DNA of 64,000 bases from Diphasiastrum complanatum (taxonomy: Eukaryota; Streptophyta; Lycopodiopsida; Lycopodiales; Lycopodiaceae): positions 25,687-89,686 of the forward strand of contig MU832055.1 of NCBI GenBank assembly GCA_029204225.1, written 5' to 3'. This document shows positions 21,479 to 32,850 of the stretch, one piece after another. The stretch's first letter is position 1. Each line of letters opens with the position of its first letter. The notes below the pieces were generated by a model. It did no database searches. It worked only from the letters and a program-made list of their open reading frames with translations, and was not told the origin of the DNA. Both the position numbers and the translations under genes were made by a program.

Positions 21479-22636
21479 ATGGGCCTCACCAGTCCTATTG
21501 GTGAAAAAGAGGGGTCTATGCGTCTTTGCGTAGATTACAGAGCCCTCAATAAAGTCACAATTAAGAATAAATACCCTATGCCTTGGGCAGACGAGTTGTT
21601 TGATCAACTCGACGGGGCTAAGTTTTTCAGTAAAATAGACCTCGGATCGGGATATCATCAAGTCCGTATAAAATCGGAAGATGTCCCGAAAACAGCCTTT
21701 AGGACTCGTCATGGTCATTATGAGTTTAAGGTGATGCCATTTGGGCTCACAAATGCTCCAGCTACCTTTATGACCTTGATAAACAGTGTCCTCAGACCAT
21801 ACTTGGGTAAGTTTGTAGTCGTATTTTTAGATGACATCCTCGTCTACAGCAAAATGAGAAAGGAGCATCTAAAACACCTCAGAAAGATGTTTCGACTGCT
21901 CAGAAAGCATAAGCTTTATGCTAAAGAATCCAAGTGTGAATTCTGCGTTGAAGAAGTAGCATATTTGGGTCACATTATCTCGGCAGATGGGATTAAGATG
22001 GACCCGAATAAGAATAAGGTTAAAGCCATACTCAAATGGCTGGAACCTCAGAATATTTTGGAACTTCGGATTTTTCTTGGTTTGGCGGGATATTACAGAC
22101 GATTTGTCAAGAAATATACTCAGGTAGCAGTTCCCATGACAAATCTTCTTAAGGGGAAGGGAAAGGAGTTCATTTGACAGCAGGAGAGCTTTGATGCTCT
22201 CAAAACAGCCTTAGCTACAGCACCAATTTTAAAAGTCGTCGACCCCAATCAGCCATTTGTGGTCGAAACAGATGCTAGCGACTTTGCAGTTGGTGTTGTA
22301 CTAACTTAGGGTGGACGACCAGTTGCGTTCGAGAGTAAAAAACTCGAGCCAGCTCAGACTAGGTATAGTGCCTATGAAAAGGACCTCTTTTCTATAGTCC
22401 ATGCCCTTAAGACTTGGAGGCATTATTTGTATGGTGCCAACTTTGAGGTCCTGACAGACCATGAAAGTCTCAGATACCTTGCAATCAACCTGAGCTTAGA
22501 GGTCGGAAAGCTCGTTGGGCAGAGTTGATGCAAGAGTTTGATATGTCTATCAAATATAGATGGGGGAAATTCAATACAGTAGCAGATGCCCTTAGCAGAA
22601 TGCCTATGATAAACGAACTGAGTTTTACTCAAATTC
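21479..22636 (+). pseudogene. Element B RT and RNase H
   Basis: [36 protein letters not shown] (Gly where Arg is usual), [11 protein letters not shown] with the catalytic [19 protein letters not shown]. RNase [37 protein letters not shown] 9-bp deletion makes TGA at 22,175, CAG has become TAG near 22,307, and one base lost near 22,484 shifts the frame before the [11 protein letters not shown] tail of RNase H. Confidence 0.88.
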
Positions 22637-23744
22637 ATAATGAGTTACTCGAGTCCTTGAGAGGGAAGTGCCAGCATGATGCATTCTTCTCTACTATCTG
22701 GAACTCAGTCCAGAGCAGATAGGTACAGACTCCAGAACCAGTTCTCGGGGCTGGTGCCAGTTCATCCAAGAATACGACAACTTCCGTTGAGGATGATGAT
22801 GAGTCCGAGTATACGTCAGATGACGTTGAGGATTCTGAGCCTGTATTACCCAAGCAAACCCCAATGGTTGAGGTTCAGTAGACTCAAGGATTCAAATGGA
22901 AACAGTATTCCATTCAGGATGAGTACTTGCTCTATAGAGATAGAGTATGTGTCCCCAATTCAGAGGATTATAGGCAGCACATCCTATATGAATGTCATGA
23001 CAATCCTAGTGTGGGACACCCAGGCATACAGAAGACCTATGAGCTTCTTCGTAGGCAATTTTTCTGGCCCAGTATGAAAAAGGACGTCCAACAATATGTA
23101 ACCAGTTGCCAGAAATCTCAAGTAAACAAAGCAGAGCGTTTAAAGGCAGGAGGGTTGTTGCAGCCCTTAGATATACCAGCTGGTAAATGGGAGAGTATCT
23201 CCATGGATTTTATAGTAGGCATGCCTAAAACCCAAAAGGGAAATGACGCTATATGGGTCACAGTTGACCGTCTGACCAAAATGGCTCATTTATTCCGACC
23301 AAAACAACCATTAGAGCTCTAGAGTTGGCGAGGTTGTTTGTAGACGGGCTGTTTAAATTGTACGGTGGTCTACCTTCTGGCATAGTCAACGACCGGTACA
23401 ATAAGTTTAATGGAAATTTTTGGAGGGCAGCATTCCACCATCTCCATACTAAACTTAATATGAGTACCACCGACCATCCACAGATGGATGGTCAAACAGA
23501 GAGGGTGCTGGAGGATATGCTTCGAGCATACGTCAGCAAGAAGCAGACAAATTGGGAGGAGTATCTCTCGATATTAGAGTTTGCTTACAACAGTACCAAA
23601 CATTCAGCTACGAGATACAGCCCATTTATGCTGATGTACGGTTTTCAGCCACGCTCACCCACAGCTGTAGGGTTTAAACTAGAAAAGGTTGAAGCAGCCA
23701 GAAACTTTTTAGAGGACCTAAACCAGATGATAGAACAAGCGTAG
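22637..23744 (+). pseudogene. Element B integrase
   Basis: Zinc region HILYECHDNPSVGHPGIQ ... SCQKSQVNKAERLKAGG, where the second Cys of the C-x2-C pair is Ser. Core: WESISMDFIVGMP (first D), GIVNDRYNKFNGNFW (second D), DHPQMDGQTERVLEDML (E). A frameshift at about 23,322 separates the first D from the rest, and TAG codons fall near 22,720 and 22,879. Three defects plus the missing zinc ligand mean no activity. Confidence 0.86.
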
Positions 23745-24248
23745 CATTAGGCAGTCCCAGGATCGAGCCAGGCATTATGCAGATCCACACAAACGAGATG
23801 TGCAGTTCTTTGCTGGTGAGAAAGTCTACTTGAGAGTCCCAGTTGACTCTAAAACCCTCAAATCAAGAGTGTGTGCTAAGTTGTCTCCTAGGTATTGTGG
23901 TCCCTTTACCATCAGTAGGAGACTAGGCGAGGTCACCTATGAGCTAGAACTCCCACACAGTAGTAAGGTTTTTCCAGTCTTTCATGTAAGTCAGTTAAGA
24001 AAAGCCTTAGCCAGATCAGAAAATCTGGTAAGGGACAGTGTCCTAGTTCTCCCATTGGATTCTCAGCAACCTCCACACGAGCCAGAGGAGATTCTTGATA
24101 GTAGAGAGACACAGACTCGTCATACTCTATACTGATAATACCTGGTCAAGTGGAATGATCAGCCTGTTGAGAATGCCACTTGGGAAAGAGGCAGCGTCCT
24201 TCGCAAGATTTTTTCAGACTTTGTCTTAGATGACCAAGACGGTTCTTA
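23745..24248 (+). pseudogene. Element B integrase C-terminus and chromodomain
   Basis: Resumes after a stop with KVYLRVPVDSKTLKSRV, AKLSPRYCGPFTISRRLGEV and VFPVFHVSQLRKAL (GPY/F module). A chromodomain-like segment follows (EEILDSRETQTRHTLY, two stops, YLVKWNDQPVENATWE). The presence of WNDQP..ATWE places the family among chromoviruses. TAA at 24,246 ends the frame just before the polypurine tract. Confidence 0.85.
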
Positions 24249-24260
24249 AGGGGGAGGGTG

Positions 24261-24620
24261 TGTTATGAGCTCGTGACCAGTGCCGAACCCTAGAGAACAC
24301 AGATAGGTCAGATACCACAGTCAGGGTCTTGTCCAGGGTACACGGCGACCAACAGGGCCAGACAGTGTGAGTAGTGTGCCCCATAACGGTCCATAGCCAT
24401 GGCAGGCCTAACACAGTCTAGGGACCCTGTCAGCAGGACATGGCCCCCAGTTGGGTCCCGACGTGCAGTCGGCCACGTCAGTGCCACATGGCTGACACTT
24501 GGCAGATGCATGCTACCAGTCCTCACATTGGGCTAGGAGGGGCTTACTCTATATCAGGGAGTAGGTAAGGTTGGGTGGAGGGGTTAGTGTTTGCCCTACT
24601 GTAGTGTTAGGATCTATTAC
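24261..24620 (+). repeat. Right LTR of element B
   Basis: Starts TGTTATGAGCTCGTGACC and ends GGATCTATTAC. It matches the left LTR of element C (59,504-59,861, 358 bp) along its whole length with scattered substitutions. The terminal A of the expected TATTACA end is replaced, and LINE sequence follows at once. Confidence 0.9.
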
Positions 24621-25408
24621 CCCCCTCTTCTGGACGATTTACATATTTGGACCGACTATGCTACCCAGCTTTACACAATACTCACTGATACGCCCATCTC
24701 CATCTCTCCTCGACCTTCAGACTTTACCTTCTTCACCCCTGACTTGGTTCGGGCAGCAATCAAAAAGATGAAAACCCACTGCACCAGAGACATTGAAGAC
24801 CTTGAGTCTGAGCTACTGATTCACGCCCCCAATACCCTTACCCCTACATTATCCACTCTCCTTAACCATGTTGTTGTTGAGGGCTTCCCATCCTCTTGGT
24901 GCACCAACATCATACATCCTATCCATAAAAACGATGACCCCATAATACCTGGTAATTACCGCACTATTATGATTGGACATGTCCTCACGAAGTTATATGG
25001 CGTCATCCTCTAGTCTGCAGTTACCTCAGAGGCAGAGTCCAGGAGATTACATGCTTTGGGTCAGGCAGGGTTCCGCGCTCATTATTCCGCTACAGATCAC
25101 ATATTCACACTCCAGCCATCATTGAGGAAGCTAGACACAGGAAAGAAACGGTTTACTGTTGTTTTGTGGACTTCAAGAAAGCCTTTGATTCTGTCCCACA
25201 CTCTTTACTTATCCATAGACTCCGAGACCTGGGTTTCTCTACAGATATTATTCTAGCCGTCATGGCTCTCTATTAGAGGGTTTTGGGTTGCTTTCATCAT
25301 GGTAGTGGCATTTCTGAGCAAATCTGGAGTACTATTGGGGTTAAGCAAGGATGCTCTCTCTCACTAGTTCTCTTTGGATTATATATTGACGCGCTAGAGC
25401 AAGTCATC
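24621..25408 (+). pseudogene. LINE relic delta: reverse transcriptase segment
   Basis: Plus-strand ORF2 RT block homologous to relic alpha: TPISISPRPSDFTFFTPDLV, ESELLIHAPNTLTPTLSTLL, IHPIHKNDDPIIPGNYRTIM, GQAGFRAHYSATDHIFTLQ, the A motif in a shifted frame (CFVDFKKAFDSVPHSLL) and GVKQGCSLSLVLFGLYIDAL (B motif). A TAG at 25,014 stands where alpha has CAG. Upstream it joins the end of element B, downstream the D LTR at 25,409, so it is the sandwiched middle of a LINE. Probably the same insertion that supplied ORF1 copy 2. Confidence 0.82.
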
Positions 25409-25853
25409 TGTTAGGGACCCAACTCCCTTGGGTCCCAAACCCAGACTTGAGACTGGACGATGACTGGGCCTGTAGACTTGACCGGTGACTTGTGAACCTG
25501 CATGGTTGCCACGTGTCATGATCCAGAAGTGCACATGGCTTGGAGGCTCTCTCCTTGGAGGTATACAAGGGGAGGAGGACTCATTTGCCATCCATTCTAT
25601 CTACCTAGGAGGAGGTGGATGAAGAGCATGTGCACGGCCAGGATGTATTGCTAGCGTGAGGCAGGAGATGGCTGAGAGCCTAGGTGGTGGTATGGGACGC
25701 CGTCTGGGATGGAGGTCGGATCCATGATAAGGTCACAGGCCAGGGCACGGTGGGTGGACCCGGATTAGGTCCTATGGCGGGGTGGAACGTGAATCGTTCG
25801 GTCTCTTGTGGTTAACCGGCACCTGGAGGTTTGCAGTAAGTAAGATTGTAACA
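25409..25853 (+). repeat. Left LTR of family D
   Basis: 445-bp TG..CA sequence from TGTTAGGGACCC to GATTGTAACA. It is followed after TA by TGGTATCAAAGCC, an initiator-Met primer site with one mismatch. Its 3' third is repeated, inverted, at 59,385-59,503. It lies in the RT of LINE delta; the 5 bp before it are TCATC. Confidence 0.85.
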
Positions 25854-26455
25854 TATGGTATCAAAGCCACTGCATGCTTAAAGCAACTGCGTTGATCCGT
25901 AGAGTTTCTCTTGTAAGTTTTGGCACTTCTGACGGATTTCAAATCGGATTTAAAATGCATTTTTTATGCATTTTTCAGGGTTTTTTTCCTTCCGCTGTTT
26001 TTTATAAATTTTGAAGTAAGAAAAAGTTTTAAAAAAAACGGCTGGGGGCCTAAGGAAGACCTGCCATGTGGCACTGTCCAACTTAGGACAGGTGGCAGTC
26101 TTTCCTGTTGCAATTCCGCTCAAGACCTGTGGATTTCTAGTCGCGATGGGCCCTCCTCAGCAAATAACTAGAAGATCAAGCTGAGAGCGCACACAGCCCA
26201 CCAGTATACTCCTGAGTCTGCATGTCTCTTGATACTCGCTGTTTGTTCAGCGAGGGTTGCCAGAAAGTAGTTGGCAAATCTGTCACGTGGCACTTTTCAG
26301 GCCAGGAGAGGTGGCAGCTAGTAGCGCCCTGCTGTAGCAATGCTTCTCAGATCCTTAGTTGGCGAAATCAAGGCCCTCCTTGGAAATTTAAACAAGTTTT
26401 CTTCTTCCTGTCCCTGTCTGCCAGCGATGGACAGAAGGAAGAAAAATTAGTTATA
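25854..26455 (+). mobile_element. Family D element: leader only
   Basis: About 600 bp after the D LTR with no gag. It holds CAGCGAGGG (26,249) and CCAGCGATGG, like the repeat words in the leader of element C, suggesting related families. The element stops near 26,455, where a hAT fragment begins. Gag-pol and the right LTR are absent. Confidence 0.6.
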
Positions 26456-26785
26456 GAAAGGGGGGAGGGGGCTGTAGGCCACCTGGCAGATTGCTAGGAG
26501 AAGGCCAGGCCTGACTGGCTGGGTGGAGGTACCATCAAGCCCGTGCATGTCCATGAGCCTCTGCACAACCTCATCAAAAATTTTGGGGCAGGCAGATATG
26601 CCCATCCCCCGCCCATCTTGTTCTATGAGCCGTAGCAAGTGAGCTCTGATCTTGGTAAACGATCCAATGAAGATCCCGCCACAACATAGGCATCTCCATC
26701 TGCGGGTACCTGAGCCTCTGAATGTAGCCGCACGCCCCTCTGTGAGCTCAACCTCAGCCCAAGTGCCCCTACCAACGACCGGCAT
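26447..26785 (-). pseudogene. BED-type zinc finger fragment of hAT-like transposase
   Basis: Open frame of 112 codons from ATG 26,785. Residues 29-70 read WRCLCCGGIFIGSFTKIRAH then GISACPKIFDEVVQRL, the C-x2-C..H..C pattern and surroundings of BED fingers at the N-terminus of plant hAT/DUF659 transposases, which bind transposon ends. The DUF659 and catalytic exons are missing on its 3' side (cut off at the D element). The matching transposon end may be the palindromic sequence near 27,540-27,590. Confidence 0.65.
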
Positions 26786-29109
26786 GGTATCAGCAAGAGA
26801 TCAATCCTGCAAAAAAACAAACGAGCAGATCTTCAATGCAATGCCCAAAACCCTAAACATTTGCATATGCACTACACTGCATTGAATTGGCCAGAACAAC
26901 TTGACAAAAAAGCATCCAAAGAAAACCCTTAAAAATTGTGTTTAACAGTTGGAATCAAGTTGAAAGCATCTGACAACCTACTACTCATTACAGCGAACAT
27001 CACAACCATTTTGGCAAGCATAAAAAATTACTGTGTAGCTCCTGAACGCATTAGAGAATCGAATGCCTCAAAATCCGATCATAATCAGGGCAAAAAACAG
27101 ACGAATACAGATGAAACGAACTTCATAGGGGTCTCTGTAGGCATGTAGAAACGCGATGTAGGCCCAGACATCACCTCAATCAGATGCCTCTAGGCTAGTC
27201 CATAAAACCGGCCAAAAAACACATGGAATTAAGGCGTTCCGTTCAAAACTTGCAAGGCGTGCCGTAACGATTGAAACTGATGTGATAGGAATTATTGTGG
27301 GCATGGGGAAAGGTGGTTTACAATAAAAAAAACCAAGCAATCTCGCTCAATACGCAGCCTATGAGCACTGCCTCTGGAATAACGAATAGATGGATGGCGA
27401 ACGCTCACACGCGATGATCCGCCATCATTTCCTCTCAATATGCAATTTTACCCTCTCCCCTTGGTGCGCGAGAATGGGCTACCGCGGCCAGGTTAAATGA
27501 AATTTTTTTCTGGTTTGTCAGCAATTCGGGGCAGGCAATTGCGATTCGCTGAATCGTGATTGCCAGCGAATCGCGATTCGTTGCAACTATGGTCAAGGCA
27601 TTAATATTGCTTAGGAGTAGAACATGTTCTTGGTCATAAAAGGAGATGATGTTTGATGAGATCTCTTTCTAACAGGAAGGACCTATACTTTTTTTCATAT
27701 GAAGGAGTCTCAAGAGGAAAATTGAATGTTGCAATGCTCACATCTCTCTATAGACCAATATCACATGCTTCATAGCCCATTCCTTTGATGTCCTTTGACC
27801 TTGCTTGCTCATTATAAATAGACTCCCATGGGAAATTGGGAAATGTCAATAAACCTATCTATCGGCTCTTGTGTGTCTCCGTGATCGTTAATGAAATCTT
27901 GTAGATTCCCCTCTGTCACAAAGATGAGTGGATACTATTACAAATTCAAAAGCATATACAGAAGGGGTGTGGCTAGCACCCCAAGGTGCTCCCAGACTTA
28001 GAGGTCTTGACTCCCTTTGTGTGTGCTCCTTCAATTGACCTCTTGCCCATAAAGGGTCATCTCTTGTCATCCATTAAGATATGGGCACTTTGAGGCATGG
28101 CCGTCTATTTGAGAGCTACCCATTGACTATCTTGGGAATCAAACTTGTTACCAAGGTTGTATTGTCCTTCCATTCTTTCTCTATCTCGGTTCTCTTATGG
28201 CCAAGTGTGGTGTCCAAGAAATGGCTAGCTTCCTATAAGGTGTCCTTGGTTTCAGGTATGCCATGCACTTTGATGTCAAGGGAGTTGCTTTCCCTTAGCT
28301 TCTCTTCTGATAGGGGATGAAAATAATCTCAGCAATGGGTATCTTCATTTTTCAAGATTTCATGCTACTGCTGTGGCAAATAAACTAGTCTCCTCATTGG
28401 GTTGCATTAACTTGCTCTAGAGAGCTTGAATTTTTTCTGATGTATCTACTATTCTCATCTTTTACGAAGCTCCTTTTTCTCCTTTTGTGATACTTTTCTT
28501 CATGAAGAGTCATGATCTCATGGTCCTCTTTTCATTCATAACAAGCAGTTTTTGGAGTTGCCTTTGAATCGGTTCTAGCATCTTAATTGGCATGTACAAC
28601 AAAGGGCTTGTTGTAGGGGAGTAGAGTTTCTCTTCTTCTTGAGCCATAATAATGGAAGAATTAAAGGAAAAAGGCAATACGCTTGAAGGCAACCCTAGAA
28701 GTTAAAAGAAACATCAACAAAACTCAATCTTGGCAAAAGGATGGAATAGCACAAGAAAGAGGGCAAACCTAGGAGGGGTAGCATAAGAACGAGGGAGAAA
28801 GGCAACAACGATAACTTACAACGATGGACATGGCAACATGGCAACATAGGGGTGCAGGGAGGATAGTGCAAGAGGGGGAGATGGATCACATTTGGCCATA
28901 GTGATCCAAACTAAAAGAGGTGTTTATGCTTCCTTTTTTTATCGTCGATATTATGAAGGTTGCATCAATAAATAATACACGAGCATGGTAATTCTTTCCT
29001 TTTCAATTACAAATACTTTACTATTTAAGTTAAAGGAATTGGTTATTTGGAACTAAAAGAATGGTTGTTTTTAGAAAGTTTTTTGAATTTTGTAGTGCTG
29101 TACTTGCAG
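26786..29109. other. Intron 4 distal part, no gene recognised
   Basis: Holds a palindromic patch at 27,535-27,590 (GCGATTCGCTGAATCG, AGCGAATCGCGATTCG) likely to be a transposon end. On the minus strand from about 28,650 to 27,900 there is weakly coding-like sequence (MAQEEEKLYSPTTSPLLYMP and onward) full of stops that I cannot classify. The tract ends with the acceptor TACTTGCAG of AP-1 sigma exon 5. Confidence 0.45.
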
Positions 29110-29145
29110 GTTTGTGAATTGGATCTGATTTTTAACTTTCACAAG
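29110..29145 (+). CDS. AP1S: AP-1 sigma exon 5 (12 codons)
   Basis: A 36-bp micro-exon encoding VCELDLIFNFHK, a sequence invariant in most sigma adaptins. Acceptor TTGCAG, donor consensus GTAAGT, phase 0 both sides. It is flanked by introns of 17,193 and 4,747 bp, so an annotation pipeline could easily miss it. Confidence 0.95.
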
Positions 29146-30419
29146 GTAAGTCAAGTTTTGTGCAATATGAACTTTTTCCTTGCCAAACAATGATTTTAGA
29201 AGTTTAGTGACCAGCAAGTGTTTGGAGATTTTACTTTCAGATTGTTGGGGTGTTTGCTTGTGTTTGTGTCCTCAATTGGTCTCAATGAACAGTATGATTA
29301 TCATTTTTTGAGTTTAGGCATGAGCTATGATCAAAATATGAAAATAGCATAGATAGTGGAGAGATGACTCTAAATGTGTAGATCAAGTATTGAAGAACAA
29401 TGGTAACTATTGATCTTTTGAATCTGAGCTTTACTTTTGACAAGCATTTCCCATCTTGGAAACGTGGACCCTCGAAGAAATGTGTAACAATAATTGAGAA
29501 ATAAAGTGAAATAGTACAATTAATCAAAGTGATTTCTAATTGAAGAAACCTGCGTGCTAAACGTTGTTCTATGACACAAATTGCACTAAATCTATGCTGC
29601 AGCTATCTTAAATTGATCTATGTTGCTTCAACTAAATTAAGAAACTAGTCTTCAACCAACCAACCACTTATTTGGTCCAGAAGGCATAGGTAGTAACCGA
29701 GGACTGGACTGAGGTCTAGGTTTATGAGCTCAAAGTAGGGCCTTATATAACAATAGTAGATATACATCAACAAATAATAAACGATGGGGTCAAATGCAAA
29801 AACATACAACTATAAAGTCACTAATCAAAGTGTAGATTCGTGGATATAGATGATTCTATCCTTGATATTTGCTTAACTCCATCATATGACTTTTCCTCTT
29901 TGTTGGTATAAATGAAATTGTGACGTCATAGAATGGAAGTGTTGATGCCATCAAAGTAAAGATATTGATGTTGCAAAAGACAAGATTCCCACAAAATGCA
30001 TGTATTAAAGATGTCAATGTTGAAAAAGACAAAAATTCACAAAAGTGTAGAGTTCGAAGAAGAAGTCGAAAGACATGAAGACAAAATGGAAGATTGTTGA
30101 TTGTGGATCACACTATATAGATGGGACATGATCCACCTATACTTCAGGTTCCTTGGCATTCCTGGTTGCTGCGTGATCTACTTATACTTCTTGGCATTGG
30201 TTACCGCATACCTTTTGGCCTCCGATGTCATTGCCAAGTATGGTTGCTGTGTTGTCGTCTTTTGATGGTATTCTTGGGCCATTTCACTGGCTTTGAATAT
30301 CTCAATTTTTGGGATCCTGCATGGTGACATTTCTCTATGGCATGCATGGGCTATTATAGTGCCTTGAGATAGATTCATTCTCTCTCAGATTTCTTCCTGC
30401 ATCTACATCCGCCAAGTGC
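29146..30419. other. Intron 5 proximal part
   Basis: AT-rich; no recognisable gene, repeat or LTR. Possibly decayed continuation of the minus-strand gypsy relic at 30.4-30.6 kb. Confidence 0.4.
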
Positions 30420-30605
30420 CTGGGAGATGATCCATTTTGCTAGTCGCTCTAGGCGTTCCAATATGTTCATCATCAGGACCACTGCTTCACTTTTGGTGAA
30501 GAAGGTCATACGATGATGCAACAAATAGTGGCAGTATTTCAAAGCTGCATAGACTATGTAGAGGCAAGCTTTTTCTGCTTCAGAGTAGTTTACCTCTGAG
30601 GTATT
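30420..30605 (-). pseudogene. Ty3/gypsy RNase H relic (Tat-like)
   Basis: About 60 codons open on the minus strand: EVNYSEAEKACLYIVYAALK, then YCHYLLHHRMTFFTKSEAVV, then ERLERLAKWIISQ. The pattern Y-S-x-x-E-K-x-C-L-x-x-V-x-A..HYLL..RLAKW is that of the RNase H of Tat-lineage gypsy elements. No other domain or LTR was found next to it. It lies antisense in AP-1 sigma intron 5. Confidence 0.65.
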
Positions 30606-31059
30606 CGGTTTTCTTCATGTGAAGATGAATATACATCCATATACATGCTAGTGTTTATAGTATTTTGGAATAATATTGCCCATATCTAGGAAATTTGTGC
30701 AGTTGATCTGATTCTAGGTTCTTCGGGTTTCTCTTCACCACATTTGTGTTGTTACAGTTGATTGATTTTTTATTTTGTTGATAGTTTTGTTTGCAAATTT
30801 CTGTTCAAGGAATCTCTCAATATTATGTTTGTGTTGAGTTTCAGTTTGACCATTTCTTTGTCTCTTTCAAAAGTACACAATCCATAGATTTTGACAGCTA
30901 TTTTTGATGATCATTCTATTGAGTGTTATTTCAAAGTCAGTTTATCGATATATACTCAATAACAATCATATCAAGTACTTTACTATGGACATAATGAATC
31001 AAATAACCTAGATGGTGAGTGATTGACAAGATGGGGAGAGTTAGCACAACAAGGTCCAT

Positions 31060-32850
31060 TTAAGCGAATCTAGAGAAATTCAATGACAAATATTGGGATT
31101 TAGGCATTGCAGATGCAATCAGACCGTAAGCAAATCAAGGAGGGAACATTGACCCAATTATCTTCAGTAGCTAATACTTATCTCATGAGGGATGGAAGAA
31201 GACCATCGACTATTAGCAGAAAATCTAAACAGGACAAAATTTTGAAGAGAAACCTGCCTACAGGTCTGTCAGAGGTCTTGAATTGCTGAATCAATGGGAC
31301 ATCACTGAGGAAGATATCACTATCAAAGCCAGAGAACCAAATAAGCAGAGAATGGAGTTTCATCAATCTGCACTTTCCTGATAATAATCAATTTAATGCA
31401 TCAGGTGAGTTTGCAATACCTACAAATGTTTTGTAAAAATGCAGACAAGCCTCTTGCTGATGGGAAATATATGAGGGACAAGATAATTCTACAAAAGCTG
31501 AAAGGAGAATCCTTCCTTCTTGACGAGCTTGAAAAATGGCTTAGTAAGCTGCAGGAGTATTTCAAAACCCATCCAACAAAGGATGCTACCAAATTGCAAC
31601 TTGTAGTCATGCATCTCTGTGCACAATCGGTGAAGAAATTTGTCGTGAGAAATAACTGGATGTAAAACAAGGAGGTAATTCAAAATTGCTTTCAAAACAG
31701 TAAGAGCTCCATATGAACTCAAAATAATTTCTTCTGGTTAACCAGTACCTCAGCCACTTTTCAATTCCTGATGAATATGGTGCTCAAGAAATGCCATCAT
31801 AAATAATGTTAGGTTTTCTTTGATGACATTCTTACCTTCAGCTAGAGCAAAGAAAAGCATTATGAACATGTTAAGGAAATCTTGGAAATTCTGTAAGAGC
31901 AAATCAGTTGCCAAGTTCACCAATGCACTTTCATGGTGGAACAAATGTATTAGTACTTGGTTCATCTCATAAGTGACCAAGGCATTTCAGTAGATCCTAC
32001 AAAACTAAAGCTGATCATAACTTTTTGTGTGAAAAAATACTACACAAGTTTTTGACCCATTTTATAGGAAATCTATTGTGCATTATTCCCCAACAGAGCT
32101 GCACCTCTCACAAACCTCTTAAAGAAAGTGGAATTTTCTTGGAATGAACAAGCACAATTGGGATTTGAGGATCTGAAACAAGCCCTAACCTTTACACCTA
32201 TCATCTATGTATGCTGTTATGATTTTTCTAAGCCATTCATAATTCAAATTGATGCTTGTGGATTAGGATTGCAGGCTTTTCTAAAGCAGGAGAATGGTCT
32301 TATTGTGAGATCCAACACAAAAAGGACAAGGAAAATATGTGGCAGATTCAATTTCTAGGATTTAGTTTTTGACAGTCTTGGGTCAAAGATATTCAAGAAG
32401 AATATATGATGATTCAATTTCTATGATTTTCGAGCAACTTATGGACGAATCTTATATGGATTACAAATATGAATTGAAGGGCGGAGTCATTTGGTATAAG
32501 AATAGATAGTCTTATCTTCGTCATTTGTTAAAAAAGCAGATTCTGCAGGATTATCATAGTTTACTAATTGGGGGTCATGTCGGACTCAATGAAAACCTAT
32601 AAAAATTTGAAGCAGGGGTACTTTTGGAAAGGGATGTGGTAGTTTGTGACCAAGTGTCAATCATGCTAAATGAATAAAAATGTTAATTCACTGCCTTATG
32701 GACTCTTATAACCCTTGCACTTAAGTATTAGAGGGAAAATGGTTACATATCACCATGGATTTTGTGGTAGGATTGCCATTGCTGCAAAACAATTTAGATG
32801 GTACATGTCTGCAAAATTGACTTCATATTTTGGATGTCATAGAATCCTTA
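31060..32850 (+). pseudogene. Decayed Ty3/gypsy gag-pol relic
   Basis: Pieces in order: gag-like (31,490-31,650: DELEKWLSKLQEYFKTHPTK, DATKLQLVVMHLC), the RT-to-RNase H junction (32,120-32,330: VEFSWNEQAQLGFEDLKQAL, FSKPFIIQIDACGLGLQAFL) and integrase traces (32,550-32,780: GGHVGLNE near the zinc region, ITMDFVVGLP-like sequence at 32,755). Dense stops and large deletions. No LTRs were recognised. It lies sense in intron 5. Confidence 0.65.

Larger units (their letters stand above)
19745..24620 (+). mobile_element. Element B: 5'-truncated Ty3/gypsy chromovirus
   Basis: Same family as element C (59.5 kb on). Left LTR, primer site and most of the leader are missing; similarity to C starts with leader sequence near 19,750 (GGACAGCAGGTCTGAAA). 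Gag, RT, RNase H, integrase, chromodomain, a polypurine tract (24,248-24,260, AGGGGGAGGGTG) and the right LTR remain. It lies in AP-1 sigma intron 4 in the sense direction. Compared with C it lacks about 468 bp between protease and RT. Numerous stops and frameshifts make it dead. Confidence 0.9.
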
